Source of the DNA: Dactylorhiza incarnata
Taxonomy: Eukaryota; Streptophyta; Magnoliopsida; Asparagales; Orchidaceae
Direction: 5' to 3'
DNA length: 64,000 nucleotides
Assembly (NCBI GenBank): GCA_033032865.1
Contig: JAWHQI010000051.1
Span: 11,612,001-11,676,000, forward strand
Shown: piece after piece, positions 21,890 to 31,471 of the stretch
Layout of the letters: each line of letters starts with the position of its first letter
How positions within the stretch are numbered: the stretch's first letter is position 1
Position numbers and translations under genes: made by a program
Notes under the pieces: generated by a model
The model's input: the letters and a program-made list of their open reading frames with translations, nothing else
What the model was told of the DNA's origin: nothing
Databases searched by the model: none

Positions 21890-23535
21890 GTTATCTTACT
21901 TTTTCTTGTCTTTTACTTTATCGCCTACTCTAACGAGTTAGTTAGGTGTTATTTTGGTTTGCTTTTGCGGATACAACCACTTGCAGGTATTTTCTATTTG
22001 TGAAGGCGGTGGTTGTGATTCTTCGTAGAGCTTCACTCCAGGCTTCCGGCATGCTTACTTGCTAAGCATTGGGTACCCTCTTCCCCTAACTTTGTTTTAG
22101 AATATCTTAATGCATTGTTTAAGTCTGGGGGAGATATTTTTGTGTACCCACTCACGTGCACATTTATTTAGCATGCTAGAAGTCTTAATTCAACTATTTT
22201 TGTTCATTTTGTCTGCACACAAAGCACCCATTTTAGCGCGCACTCGCTTGTTTGTATGCTCCTGTATATTCAATTCTTGGTTGTGAGGTAGAAATTGTTG
22301 TATTAGCCAAAATAATTGTAAGATGGAGTGGAATGTTGACTCTTGTAGTGCTCTAGTTGAATACTCGTGTCTTGCCTAGGAATTTGAGTAGAATTAGTTT
22401 TTATTTATGCTTTTAATTTATAATTAGTAGATTTGCGTAGATTTTAATTTATTTTACTCAAAATGGTGAATGTGGTTGAATCTAGTGGTAGCGTGGCATT
22501 GTGTGTAGGCGAGCACGAGGTTCGTGTTGCTCGAGTTGGGAGGAAGGATTACCTTTCTCGGGGGCTAAGAACTTGCCCCAAGCGACTCTCGAAGCATGGG
22601 TGCGAACGATTTGCAAGTTGAGCGTGACGTAGGCCATCTTTTTGGCAAGCTTGAGCTTTGTTTTACCTTTCCTATGCACTAACCATTGCTAGCCTATTTT
22701 GTGCCTACCTGATCTTTTGGTTCAGCTCCACCATACATCACCAAGGCCTAACAGCTAATCCTATTATCGCACCCAAAATTTAGCTAAAAGCATTTATGAA
22801 TTGTAATTTTCCAATGCGGTGCGGTGATGCGAAACTTCAGTGTTGATGTGGAAGTTTTAAAAATGTCTATGTGCTGAAAATTGTGCTTTTAGATTTGGGG
22901 ATGAAAAGAAAAAAACAAAGTAAAAAAAAAAATAGATTTATATCCCCAGCATTTTAATTGAAACATCTAAATAGTATTGATTATTGTAGGCCGTGTGCAC
23001 ACCCGGGTTTCAAAGTCAAGTCTGGGGGTGTGTTACACGTGTATTATTGTGGCAGCTTTGAATCAGCACTTTTGCGAGCTCTCTTGGGTTGCGATTAGCC
23101 AACATGTTTATCTTTGCATTCCAAACCGTAACCTAAGCCTCGTGTACACCTAAAGTCCTATCGATTCGTCTTGTGAGTTCACTAGCGCCATGGAGAGAGT
23201 GTGACTGGGCGAGCTTATGGTTCTCGACGTTGATGGATTTCAACGGAGATAATTCCGAGTTCCGGTCTTGGGTAACATTCACCTTCGCGACTTGCTTACT
23301 TTCGTACTACGCGTGACCACGAGATTCACCAACATTCCATTTTTGAGTAAAAAAATAAATTCCTTTTTACGCATCTACACTTTTTATAAATTAGCTAGCA
23401 TATTTAGAAACTTCTTCTAATGAATTTCTACACACTTGTATGCAACTTCGCATTCTATTCCATGTTTACAATTTTTTAGCTAACTATGCTTTTCCTACTC
23501 CGCCGGATTTGTTTGCTCGGGACGCGCAAACAGGT
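21890..23535 (+). other. 3' non-coding internal region with extra polypurine tracts
   Basis: No coding sequence is recognisable. Two motifs identical in their core to the functional PPT are present: AAGTCTGGGGGAG at 22121-22133 and AAGTCTGGGGGTG at 23018-23030. Confidence 0.6.
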
Positions 23536-23548
23536 AAGTCTGGGGGTG
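23536..23548 (+). other. Polypurine tract
   Basis: AAGTCTGGGGGTG directly abuts the 3' LTR start TGATGAG at 23549. Confidence 0.8.
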
Positions 23549-25115
23549 TGATGAGTCCCAATTATATACACATTTTTGGACTCATCTAGGTCGATTATCT
23601 AGTCTATGCACTACACTTTATACATGTTTTCGTTCATATTAAATAGTCGTCTTTTATTCCATGCTAAGTGCACTTATAGGCCCGTAGTGGTGTGTGTTTG
23701 CTTGTTTTAGTGTTGAGGGTAAGCACAGCATGCTCCTCAGTCTTTCGGTGCTTTATTTCCTGTGCTGGAAGGGTATTCCCAGCTTAGCTGTGGCTAATGC
23801 AGGTGGACATTTCATCAGTTTCAGCCTAAGTTCATGTCTGTGCATATCGCACGATCGTGCGTTATGTTGGCGCACGGTCGGTTTCGATCGTGCACCCTTT
23901 TGCTGAGGAGGAAACTGATGTTCTGTTGTTATTCGTGTGTCTCTGCACACGAGCAAAGCCCGTGCGTGAAGGAATCGCACGCTCTCCCTGTTTGGCCTTG
24001 TATTTTCCCTTTCCGAATTTACCCGTGCGTTTTGACGCACGGGCGGATTTGCCCGTGCATGAGTAAATCGCACGGGCGGTTCAGGTCATCTTCCTGCGCT
24101 GTCTTTGCAATAAGTTTCGCACGGTCTACGCACAGTGGTGCGTTCGACCGTGCGTGACCATTTTTCTAACTCTTTTCTATAAAAGCGCAGTTCTCTGCCC
24201 TAGTCGGGGAGATTGTACTTGTTCCGCTTTTTTTTTGCCGCAAAAGGAGCTCCAGCTCCGTACCCCTTCCACCACTCCATCAGGGCTTGGCCCTAGGCCT
24301 CCTCCATCATCCTTAAGCTTCAAGGAGAAGGATCCAGCTCTTTATTTGCCATCATTCAAAGAGAAGGAAGCTAGGTTGTGTGCTGAATCGTGACACGAAG
24401 AACACGGGCCATTGGAGGGTAGTGACAGCCTTCTCTACCCCAGACGCAGTCGAGGACCGAGCTTGGACGCGGATTGACAACCCAGCGATTCCAACCGTGA
24501 ACCCTCAAGAACACTTCGGATTCGGTCGATTCCTCACCCTCTCTTTCTTTGTATTTTTTGTTGTAATAGTTAGATCCTTCATTATTTGATGATGAACACT
24601 ATAGACCTTGTTTTATAAAGTTATTTCATATTTATGTGAATGTATCTTTTCATTTATATGTGTGTATGAGGTGCGCCGCCATCCATTTTCCATTCCGTCG
24701 TCACATTTGTGTGCCGCACTAGCAATTGATAGTGGCGTGCTTGTCGATGAGGTGCTTGCGACCCTCATTCTGTTTGCCTACTCGTCCATCCGCCCTTCCG
24801 AAGCAGCGCGCTCAAGGCCTTCCTAGTCTCCATCCCGCCAAGCGAAGCATTGCATAGCAGCATTGTATAGGAGTAGTTGTAGTATTTTCTCTTTATTTCC
24901 ACAAACCAAAACCCCTTGTTTCCGCAACCCATCCGACTTAAGGACTTCAATCTCAAGTCCTTCCTCAATAATTAACTCCACCTTACTGTGTTCCTTCGAG
25001 ATCGATACTTGGGGGTTCACTCCCACATTTTATATTACTTGAACGATCGGTACACTGCCATTTCGTGCCGCAGTCTTGCTACCGCCTATAGCGGTGTGCT
25101 AAGATTTGCGCATCA
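23549..25115 (+). repeat. 3' LTR of the gag-only gypsy element
   Basis: It repeats 17110-18674 with scattered substitutions, including the dyad array at 23848-24159 and TATA at 24177-24185. Ends TGATGAG and GCGCATCA are intact. Confidence 0.9.
23848..24159. repeat. GTGCG/CGCAC dyad array (3' LTR copy)
   Basis: This is the counterpart of 17407-17720. Differences from the 5' copy are point changes inside or beside the CpG sites; for example GACGCACGGG here is GACGCACAGG there. Confidence 0.8.
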
Positions 25116-25120
25116 GAGGG

Positions 25121-26978
25121 CAGCCATCTCCTCATCCATAGAATCTTCCCACTCCTTGACTCTTGTGGGGTTTTCAAAGCATGATGACTCTCACTCATCT
25201 AGGGGGCCAGCAAAGAAATATGAGACAAAGATCACCAGATTCTCCCCTGTAGACCGAGCTAGTGGAATGATAGTCCTCTTGGACCTTTGCAGGTCTTTAC
25301 CCTGATCCACCTCTTCTCCTGCAACTTCTGGACTCGCTCTCCTTCCGTACATACTTAGAGCATCACTCCCCCTACTTCCAGAACCTGAAGCACATATCCT
25401 AGATCCAGAAGCAACTGGAGTACCTGGTGAAAGAGGCAACTCCACCAGAACGTCCTTTATAGCTTCTCTTTGGCCTCCATCTGACCTTCTCTATTGTAGC
25501 TCCACAAATGAGCTACACCGATATGACATCAGCTCGTCAAATACCACATCCCTTGAGACCAAATATCTCAGTGTCTCAGAATCCATGCATCTCCAGCCCT
25601 TCTTCCGGTCATCATAACCGGCGAAGACTAGCTTCCTTGCTTTCGCATCTAGCTTCGTTCTAAGAGCATCAGGAACATGCACATTGCATGCAAATCCAAA
25701 CATTCGAAAGTGTTCCATGCTTGTCTTCTCCTTGGACATCAGATCATGTGGAGTCTTAATGTCGATAGGACTAAGAGGCATCTGATTGATAATATAAGCA
25801 TCACAAGACATTCCCTCTGCCCAGAAGGACTTAGGAATGTTTTTGGCATGATGCCAACACTTGCAAGTCTCCATCAGATGATGCATATTCCGCTCAGCAA
25901 CTATGTTCTATTGTGGAGTATGTGCATAAGAGAGCTCTCTCCAGATGTCATGCTTCCTGCAGAAGTTGAAGAACTCACTTGAGGTGAAATCCCCTCCATT
26001 GTCAGTTCTAAACTTCTTGATCCGCAGATTAAGCCGATCTTCCATGAGCTCCTTGAACTCCACAAACTTCTCGAATGCCTTAGACCTCTCCTTCATATAG
26101 TATACCTAGGTATACCTAGTGTAGTCATCAATCAAGATCAGCATATATCTGCTACCTCTAAGAATGGCAGTTGCGGTTGGTCCAAACAGATCACCATGGA
26201 TACACTCTAATGGTGCTTTGCATCTGGTTTGTGACTTGTAAAATGGAAGGCGATGATCCTTACCAAACTGACATCTAGCACAAATATGACCATCTCCAAA
26301 AGATGAAAGACTAGGCAAGCCATTCCCCATGTCTCTTCTCACTATAGCTTTCAGCTTATCCATCCCAACATGCCCAAGCCTCTCATGCCAGATAGCAGCG
26401 CTGTCGTTATCTCTCATCTTATCAACATAGGAACTTGTTGATAGAACAAATAAGTCCTTCACCATCCTTCCTACATGAGTAATGTCAGCCTTCACGCTTG
26501 ACACATTTTGGAGAAATTTCACTTCTGTTGGACCGAATAGAACGTGATATCCTGCATCTACAACATTGGTCACGGAGAAGAGGTTATTCTTTATACCTGC
26601 CGCATGATATACACTCCTCAAGGTGAGTGGACCTCTATCACTGCCTAAAGAAATGACACCCTCCTTCTCGACTGCATGAACAGTACCATCAGTTGTAATA
26701 ATTGCATCATTACCTGAGTATGCATGTAGAGAAGACAACTTGGACTCATCCCCAATGAGGTGATGACCACACTCTGAATCCACTATCCAATCATCCTGGT
26801 AGTTGATGGTAGCCATAGATTGAACAGAAGTGCCCGTCATGTAAGCACCTCCACCACTCCAACTACCTTCAGCATTGGAACTAGCCTCCTCCTTTCCTGC
26901 AGCATGACCCGGCTGAAGATTAACTATGCAGTCTCTCCTGAAGTGAACAGGCTTGTTGCACATGAAGCACCTTGGCAC
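25121..26978 (-). pseudogene. Copia protease, GAG-pre-integrase, integrase and start of RT
   Basis: The minus-strand frame opens with a zinc knuckle (CFMCNKPVHFRRDC) near 26960. Next come a degenerate protease active site, VDSECGHHL, where DSGA-like residues are expected, the GAG-pre-integrase segment IWHERLGHVGMDKL with CxxC, and the integrase core with HGDLFGP and a FRTDNGGDF segment. The integrase C-terminus (FGFACNVHVPDALRTKLDAKARK) and a Ser/Gly-rich linker follow. NPTRVKEWEDSMDEE at about 25125-25165 is the RT start. All pieces are in one frame, interrupted by stops at about 26106, 25908, 25491 and 25191. The gypsy element at 17110-25115 cuts the RT immediately after. Confidence 0.85.
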
Positions 26979-27074
26979 TTCCTTCTTCTTCCCATCAAGC
27001 TTAGGAGCATAGCTCCTCTCCTGCTGATAAGAAGTAGATGGACCATCACCTCCAGATGACTTCTTCTTCTTGTC

Positions 27075-27731
27075 CTATCTCTTCTTCTTACCTGAGTACA
27101 AAACCTCACTTTCTCCCCCGGAGATACATATCCCAGCCATCTGCTTTGACAAACTCTCTTGCGAAGCAAGTAATTTTTCCATCTTTAGCAAGGATGGTTG
27201 ATTGGCCCAGCCTTGTACAAAAATAACAAAGGCCACATACTCCCTCCGCAAGCAACATATTATGTGCCTTTTTAGCCGCGCTTCTGAGATAGGCTCTTTC
27301 GGATCCAATGCTGATATCTCAGCATAAAGGTTCTTCATCTTCAGGAAGAAGGATGAGATAGATAAGTCTCCTTGAGTTGCTTTCGCCAACTCTTTCTCAA
27401 GAAACTGTATTCGAGCTACATTCTTCTTATTGAACAAGCCACCCAAGGTTGTCCAAATTTCAACAGCAGACTGACATCCAATGATGTGGTCAAAGAGCTC
27501 AGGAATGATAGTTCGCTTGAGAGTGAACTCAGCTTTCGCATTTGTTCTCTTCCAAGACTTCACCTGCTCAGCAATCCCTTCAGCAGCAACCACTGGTTGT
27601 CTTGCTTCTCCACCGACTAACACCCATAAATCCTCGCCAAGAAGATAGCTCTCCATGCAAGATGACCATTTCTTACAGTTAGTCTGTGAAAGGAGCTCAA
27701 TACCAAGATCTCTTGCATAACCTCCTTTCAT
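27075..27731 (-). pseudogene. Copia Gag (UBN2-like)
   Basis: The frame begins MKGGYARDLG at 27731, 80 bases inside the PBS. It contains the copia Gag pattern KKWSSCMESYLLGEDLWVLV, a LFDHIIGCQSAVEIWTTL segment and a QFLEKELAKATQGD segment, and ends at 27075 with a stop just before the zinc knuckle, which continues in the same frame at 26978. The family uses a continuous gag-pol frame, so this stop is probably a mutation. The product would be the capsid-like structural protein. Confidence 0.8.
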
Positions 27732-27810
27732 TGTTATACTCCTGGTTAACTTGAACTTCCAAAAATCTCAAGCAAGATATTGAGGTTGATCGCTGCTCAA
27801 GCCTTCTGTC

Positions 27811-27822
27811 CCTCTGATACAA
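27811..27822 (-). other. Primer binding site (degenerate tRNA-iMet type)
   Basis: The minus strand reads TTGTATCAGAGG next to the LTR end at 27823. One base differs from the usual TTGGTATCAGAG register. Confidence 0.6.
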
Positions 27823-28820
27823 TGTTGAAATTTTCTAGATCTGGTATCTAGAGATCGATTTCCGCTCAGATACCAAAGTAAAAAAATCTTAAAAGTGAGA
27901 ACCAGGCGTAGGAAAACTACAACCATTCCAAGTTAAGTAACTTGCAACAATAGAAGAGCAAAACGATCTTGAATTAATCTATCTCTTTATAATGCAAGGT
28001 ATACATGGTGAGATATGATTCATCATAATACAGGGAGAGACAACAAACAATTGGCAAATAGTAAAAACTGAGACCACCAGAGACCGCAAAAATGGTCAGA
28101 CCACACGCCAACCACTGAGACAGCGCGAACAACACAGGTCGCCAACCTGCTACCTGCCATACCGCCGACTCAGACCGCGCTAGGTGCTGACTTATTGAGC
28201 TGCTGAAAAAATCACATGTTCGCACTTCTTGAACGCCTGACCGCACGGTCGCATAATCACAGAAGCTACCCACGAACAGAGAACATAACTGCAAATATTG
28301 TTTCCTGGCCGCAACTCTAGATCGCCTAACCGTAAGGTCGCCTGATCGTCGAGCTTGCTGCGAACAGCTCCAGAACTAAAACACAGATCGCCCAGAGGAG
28401 ACCGCTGTCGAGCTAGTTATTCAAAGCTGGGAAGAAACACCAAGGAAGAAGACCGCTGACTGCTGACCTGCGAACACAGCAAACGATCAACCACTTCCTG
28501 ACCGCACGACCTCAAAAACAGAGTCCGGCAAAATCAACCCAAGCTCTAGTTCTTACAGTTCTCGATATGAATGACGGGTCTTGCACCTCTATTTATAGGC
28601 AAATAGACGGATGTCGTCACCGCCCCAAAGGAGATACAGAAACTGCCCCAACCAGACCGCACAAAGGGAGATCGCGCGATCACAAGAAGTAATCCTTCTT
28701 TGGACTTAGCCTAAACAGTGACCAATAAATAGAGGGAGACCGGGCAGACCACGCGGTCATAACGGTTTGCCCTATTTCAGACCGCCCAGACCTCTTCCAC
28801 TCTAGTTCAAAAATTTAACA
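27823..28820 (-). repeat. 5' LTR of the split copia element
   Basis: TG at 28820 (minus) and CA at 27823, about 1 kb. TATA GCCTATAAATAGAGG lies at 28587-28600. GACCGC and GCGGTC half-sites occur on both sides of the TATA box: 28605-28800 upstream and 28040-28510 downstream. Confidence 0.8.
28605..28800. repeat. GACCGC / GCGGTC and GATCGCGCGATC sites in copia LTR
   Basis: Sites include the palindrome GATCGCGCGATC, GACCACGCGGTC and several AGACCGCCCAGACC. They are fewer and looser than in the other arrays. Similar sites (GACCGCACGGTC near 28240) continue downstream of the TATA box. Confidence 0.6.
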
Positions 28821-29180
28821 AAATAATTATTTTTAAACAAAAATACCTAGTATATAAAAAGAATACTTATTTTTCACAGAACAAAACCATTATTACTTGC
28901 GACTGGTATCCTTGTCGTGCATCAGCAGTCGAGTACAATGATTGACTTTTCAGAGGCTGACATACCACCACTCGTTTACAAGTATTTCCTGGTATCCGGC
29001 GTTGAGCAGAACGACGTGCGGTTGAGTGCACACCGGTGTAGTCACCAAAGCGGAGTGAACACTCGGGAAGTGTGTATTGAGTCGGAGGATGAGTGCTAAG
29101 TCGAGTCTTCGTGCCTTGGAGCGGGATTTAAGTCTGCAACTCTTCGTCTGAAAATCATAGAGCTCTCCCTTCTCCTCTTT
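28821..29180. other. No recognisable feature
   Basis: About 360 bases between the copia LTR end and the older GC-rich repeat. I see no homology to other parts of the window and no convincing reading frame. Confidence 0.5.
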
Positions 29181-29204
29181 TTTCTGCCATCAACCTTGGG
29201 CACA

Positions 29205-29637
29205 CAAGTAATTGCATTCTTCTTGATATTGAACGGGCGAATAAGAACACACGGTTTAAGTCAATCGGATCACCAATTTTAGGAATATGACAACCTTGCC
29301 CCCTCGAGCAGCTTGTGCAGCCCGACCAGGTTCTCCTGCAATGGCGGCTTGCAGTGGGCAGAGCGGTGGCGGCGGGCGGCGCAATGGCAGCGGGCAGTGG
29401 ACGAAGTAGTGGCGGCGGGCAGTAGGCGGAGCGGTGGTGGTGGGTGGCGCAGTAGCGGCGGGTAGTGGATGGAGCGGTGGCGGCGGGCAATGGGCGGAGC
29501 GGTGGATGCGGGTGGCATGTGTGGGCTCGCGCGCGGTTGTCCGTGCGCTCGCGCACACGTGCGGTACAGCGCGGTCTCTTGCGGTTCCTCGTGTATGCGT
29601 GCGGCGTGCGGTAGGCCGCACGCGTGTGCGTGGTTGC
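29205..29637. repeat. Fragment of an unclassified GC-rich repeat (continues at 36838)
   Basis: Sequence with CGAATAAGAA and GTCACCAATTTT-like blocks, followed by GC-rich degenerate GGCGGC and GTGCG runs, resembles 41940-42310. The copia element at 29638-36837 interrupts it, and GC-rich GCATGCGTGCACGG sequence resumes at 36838. It is probably an old LTR. Confidence 0.45.
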
Positions 29638-30863
29638 TGTTGGAATATTTTCTTCTATATTCTTATATTAATATACAAAGTGATATATTTTCGTTTTTTA
29701 AAAACATTAACAGAAACAGCAGATCTATATATATATATGAATAGCAATATTAATAAAATTGCATGAAGAGGATGAGAAATAAAATAGAGTACTTTATAGT
29801 TCATAATCGAGCCTGGGTAAGGCGTGTGGTCACTGCCCTAAAGAAGTTGCACCACCCTCCGGCAGGGCTTTCAACCGATGCTCACTCCTCCAAGGTACAA
29901 CACCCGGCTAGATCCCAAAACTCCGATGTGCGCGGACACCGAAGAAGCGCAGAGCACCCGAACAACCACTTGATGAAGCAAATGTAAAGAAGAGGAATCA
30001 CATAGAAGATCGTTAAAACAGAGAGAGCAGAAGAGCATATGAGAGCAATTGTTCATTCTGAGAAGAACGACAATATATAAAGACAGAAAATCTCCGGAAA
30101 AGGAGGATCTTGAAAACGGCAATATTAAAACCATAATAAGTATTTATGGTTATAATTGGAAGGATCATAATCGGGAAGATAAATGTTGAATATTTCCAAC
30201 ATAAATAATGGAGAGAAACACGCGTAAAAGAGCGGTTAAGAAAGCGCGTAAAACAGCAGAACGCATGAAAGCAATTCGACGCAGCGTCGAATCCCGATCG
30301 ACACAGATTTGAATTCCACTCAAAGCAACGCGACGCGAAGCGGGTGCGTCGAAATCAATTCGACGTAGCTTCGACTGGAGACTACCCTATCGACGCAGCT
30401 TTGAATGCCAGTCGACGCAGGTTCGAGATCTGGTCGACGCGACTTCGAGTTTCACTCGATGCAAGTCGACTTCTATTCGACGTTGCTCTGAATAAAACTC
30501 TAAAACTATTTTGTACAAAAAATACAATTCAATTCAATTATTCCCCAAATCCAAATCCAAATCCAAATCCAGTCCGGTGTGGTGTGTGCACGCGCGCGCG
30601 TGTGGTTCATAGATTCTCCTTATGTTCTTTTGAACAAATAAGAAGGTGTGAACTAATATATATACTCACCAACAAGATAGGAGAATGACAAGGTGGGACT
30701 AAAGAGTTCATCCTTTCTTTCATGAAAGGTTCCATCCAAAATTGGATTCCCTCCAATTTGGTTTTGGAGCTTTTCATCTATAATGAGGAGCCAAACACCA
30801 AACACCAAACCAGGCTCCAATAAACATTTATGAAATGAATGTTTATAATTGATATTTCTAACA
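29638..30863 (-). repeat. 3' LTR of the second copia element
   Basis: Direct repeat of 35585-36837. It includes a TATA box (TTTATATATTG on the minus strand, about 30072-30082), a TCGACG array at 30274-30485 and an AAATCC hexamer run near 30545-30570. The run differs in the other LTR (ACATCC, then GGATCC), so this hexamer tract has changed since insertion. Confidence 0.9.
30274..30485. repeat. TCGACGCAGCTTCGA-type array in copia LTR
   Basis: About ten TTCGACGCAG or GTCGACGC sites occur in 210 bases, many paired with a downstream TTCGA. The other LTR has the same array at 36219-36446 plus one extra GTCGACGCAGCTCTGGCA unit. Confidence 0.8.
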
Positions 30864-30880
30864 ATCCCCCACAAAAGCGA
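30864..30880 (-). other. Polypurine tract
   Basis: The minus strand reads TTTTGTGGGGGAT immediately before the 3' LTR start. Confidence 0.7.
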
Positions 30881-31471
30881 AAAACCAAAAAGCGAACTTC
30901 ATAAATATGATATTACTAATAATAAATAAAATCAAATACAAATTTGCTTCATGAAGTTGTATCTATTGTAATGGGTATAGGTGGAATGGTTACCTTGAAC
31001 CTATACTTAGTACTTATTTCCTCTACCGAAGAGTATAATATGCAGAGGCTTTGAATTATAAACTTTGGACCGGTAAGTTAGATAAGCACACAAAAGATTG
31101 GTTGTTCTTGGGTTATGGCGGTGGGCGCGTTAATGGCCATGCGCATTCTTTGATTTTTCATGAGAGTTATTTTGGGTTCAGCCCGGATCCCAAAGTTGCG
31201 GCCTCACAACAACCCCACATAGGTGGTGCCTCAAGAGATATTTGTAACCATATCTCACAAAGGTATATGCCTTTGGCAACCATTAAGAACTTTACGTTCA
31301 TCCTATCTTGTTACGTAGAGCACAACATCATAGGAATGGGGAGAAGGTTTTCTCAACCTTTTAAATTTGTGCTCCCAACTACGCTACATCAACGGCTTCG
31401 TTTCTACCACATTGAATCCACTTCATGGGATCTCCAATCACATGGGTTGGGTATCCACCGTTGGCAGCAAA

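Larger units (their letters stand above)
17110..25115 (+). mobile_element. Non-autonomous Ty3/gypsy element with gag only
   Basis: LTRs at 17110-18674 and 23549-25115 share TGATGAGTCCC starts and GCGCATCA ends. The target duplication GAGGG is perfect (17105-17109, 25116-25120). A tRNA-Asp-like PBS follows the 5' LTR and a purine tract precedes the 3' LTR. The only coding signal is a Gag-like frame with two zinc knuckles at 18912-20127. There is no protease, RT, RNase H or integrase. It must rely on a partner gypsy element, and the Athila/Tat-like element at 49765-62599 has the same PBS class. A solo LTR sits inside at 20183-21889. Confidence 0.85.
13249..28820 (-). mobile_element. Ty1/copia element split by two nested gypsy insertions
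   Basis: The 5' LTR is 27823-28820, the PBS is at 27811-27822, gag at 27075-27731, PR-INT at 25191-26978, RT in pieces at 25121-25190, 16744-17104 and 13584-14663, the PPT near 13563-13576, and a truncated 3' LTR at 13249-13562. Removing the insertions at 14669-16738 (TSD AAACC) and 17110-25115 (TSD GAGGG) restores colinearity of the copia domain order gag-PR-INT-RT-RH. Multiple stops show that it is inactive. Confidence 0.85.
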
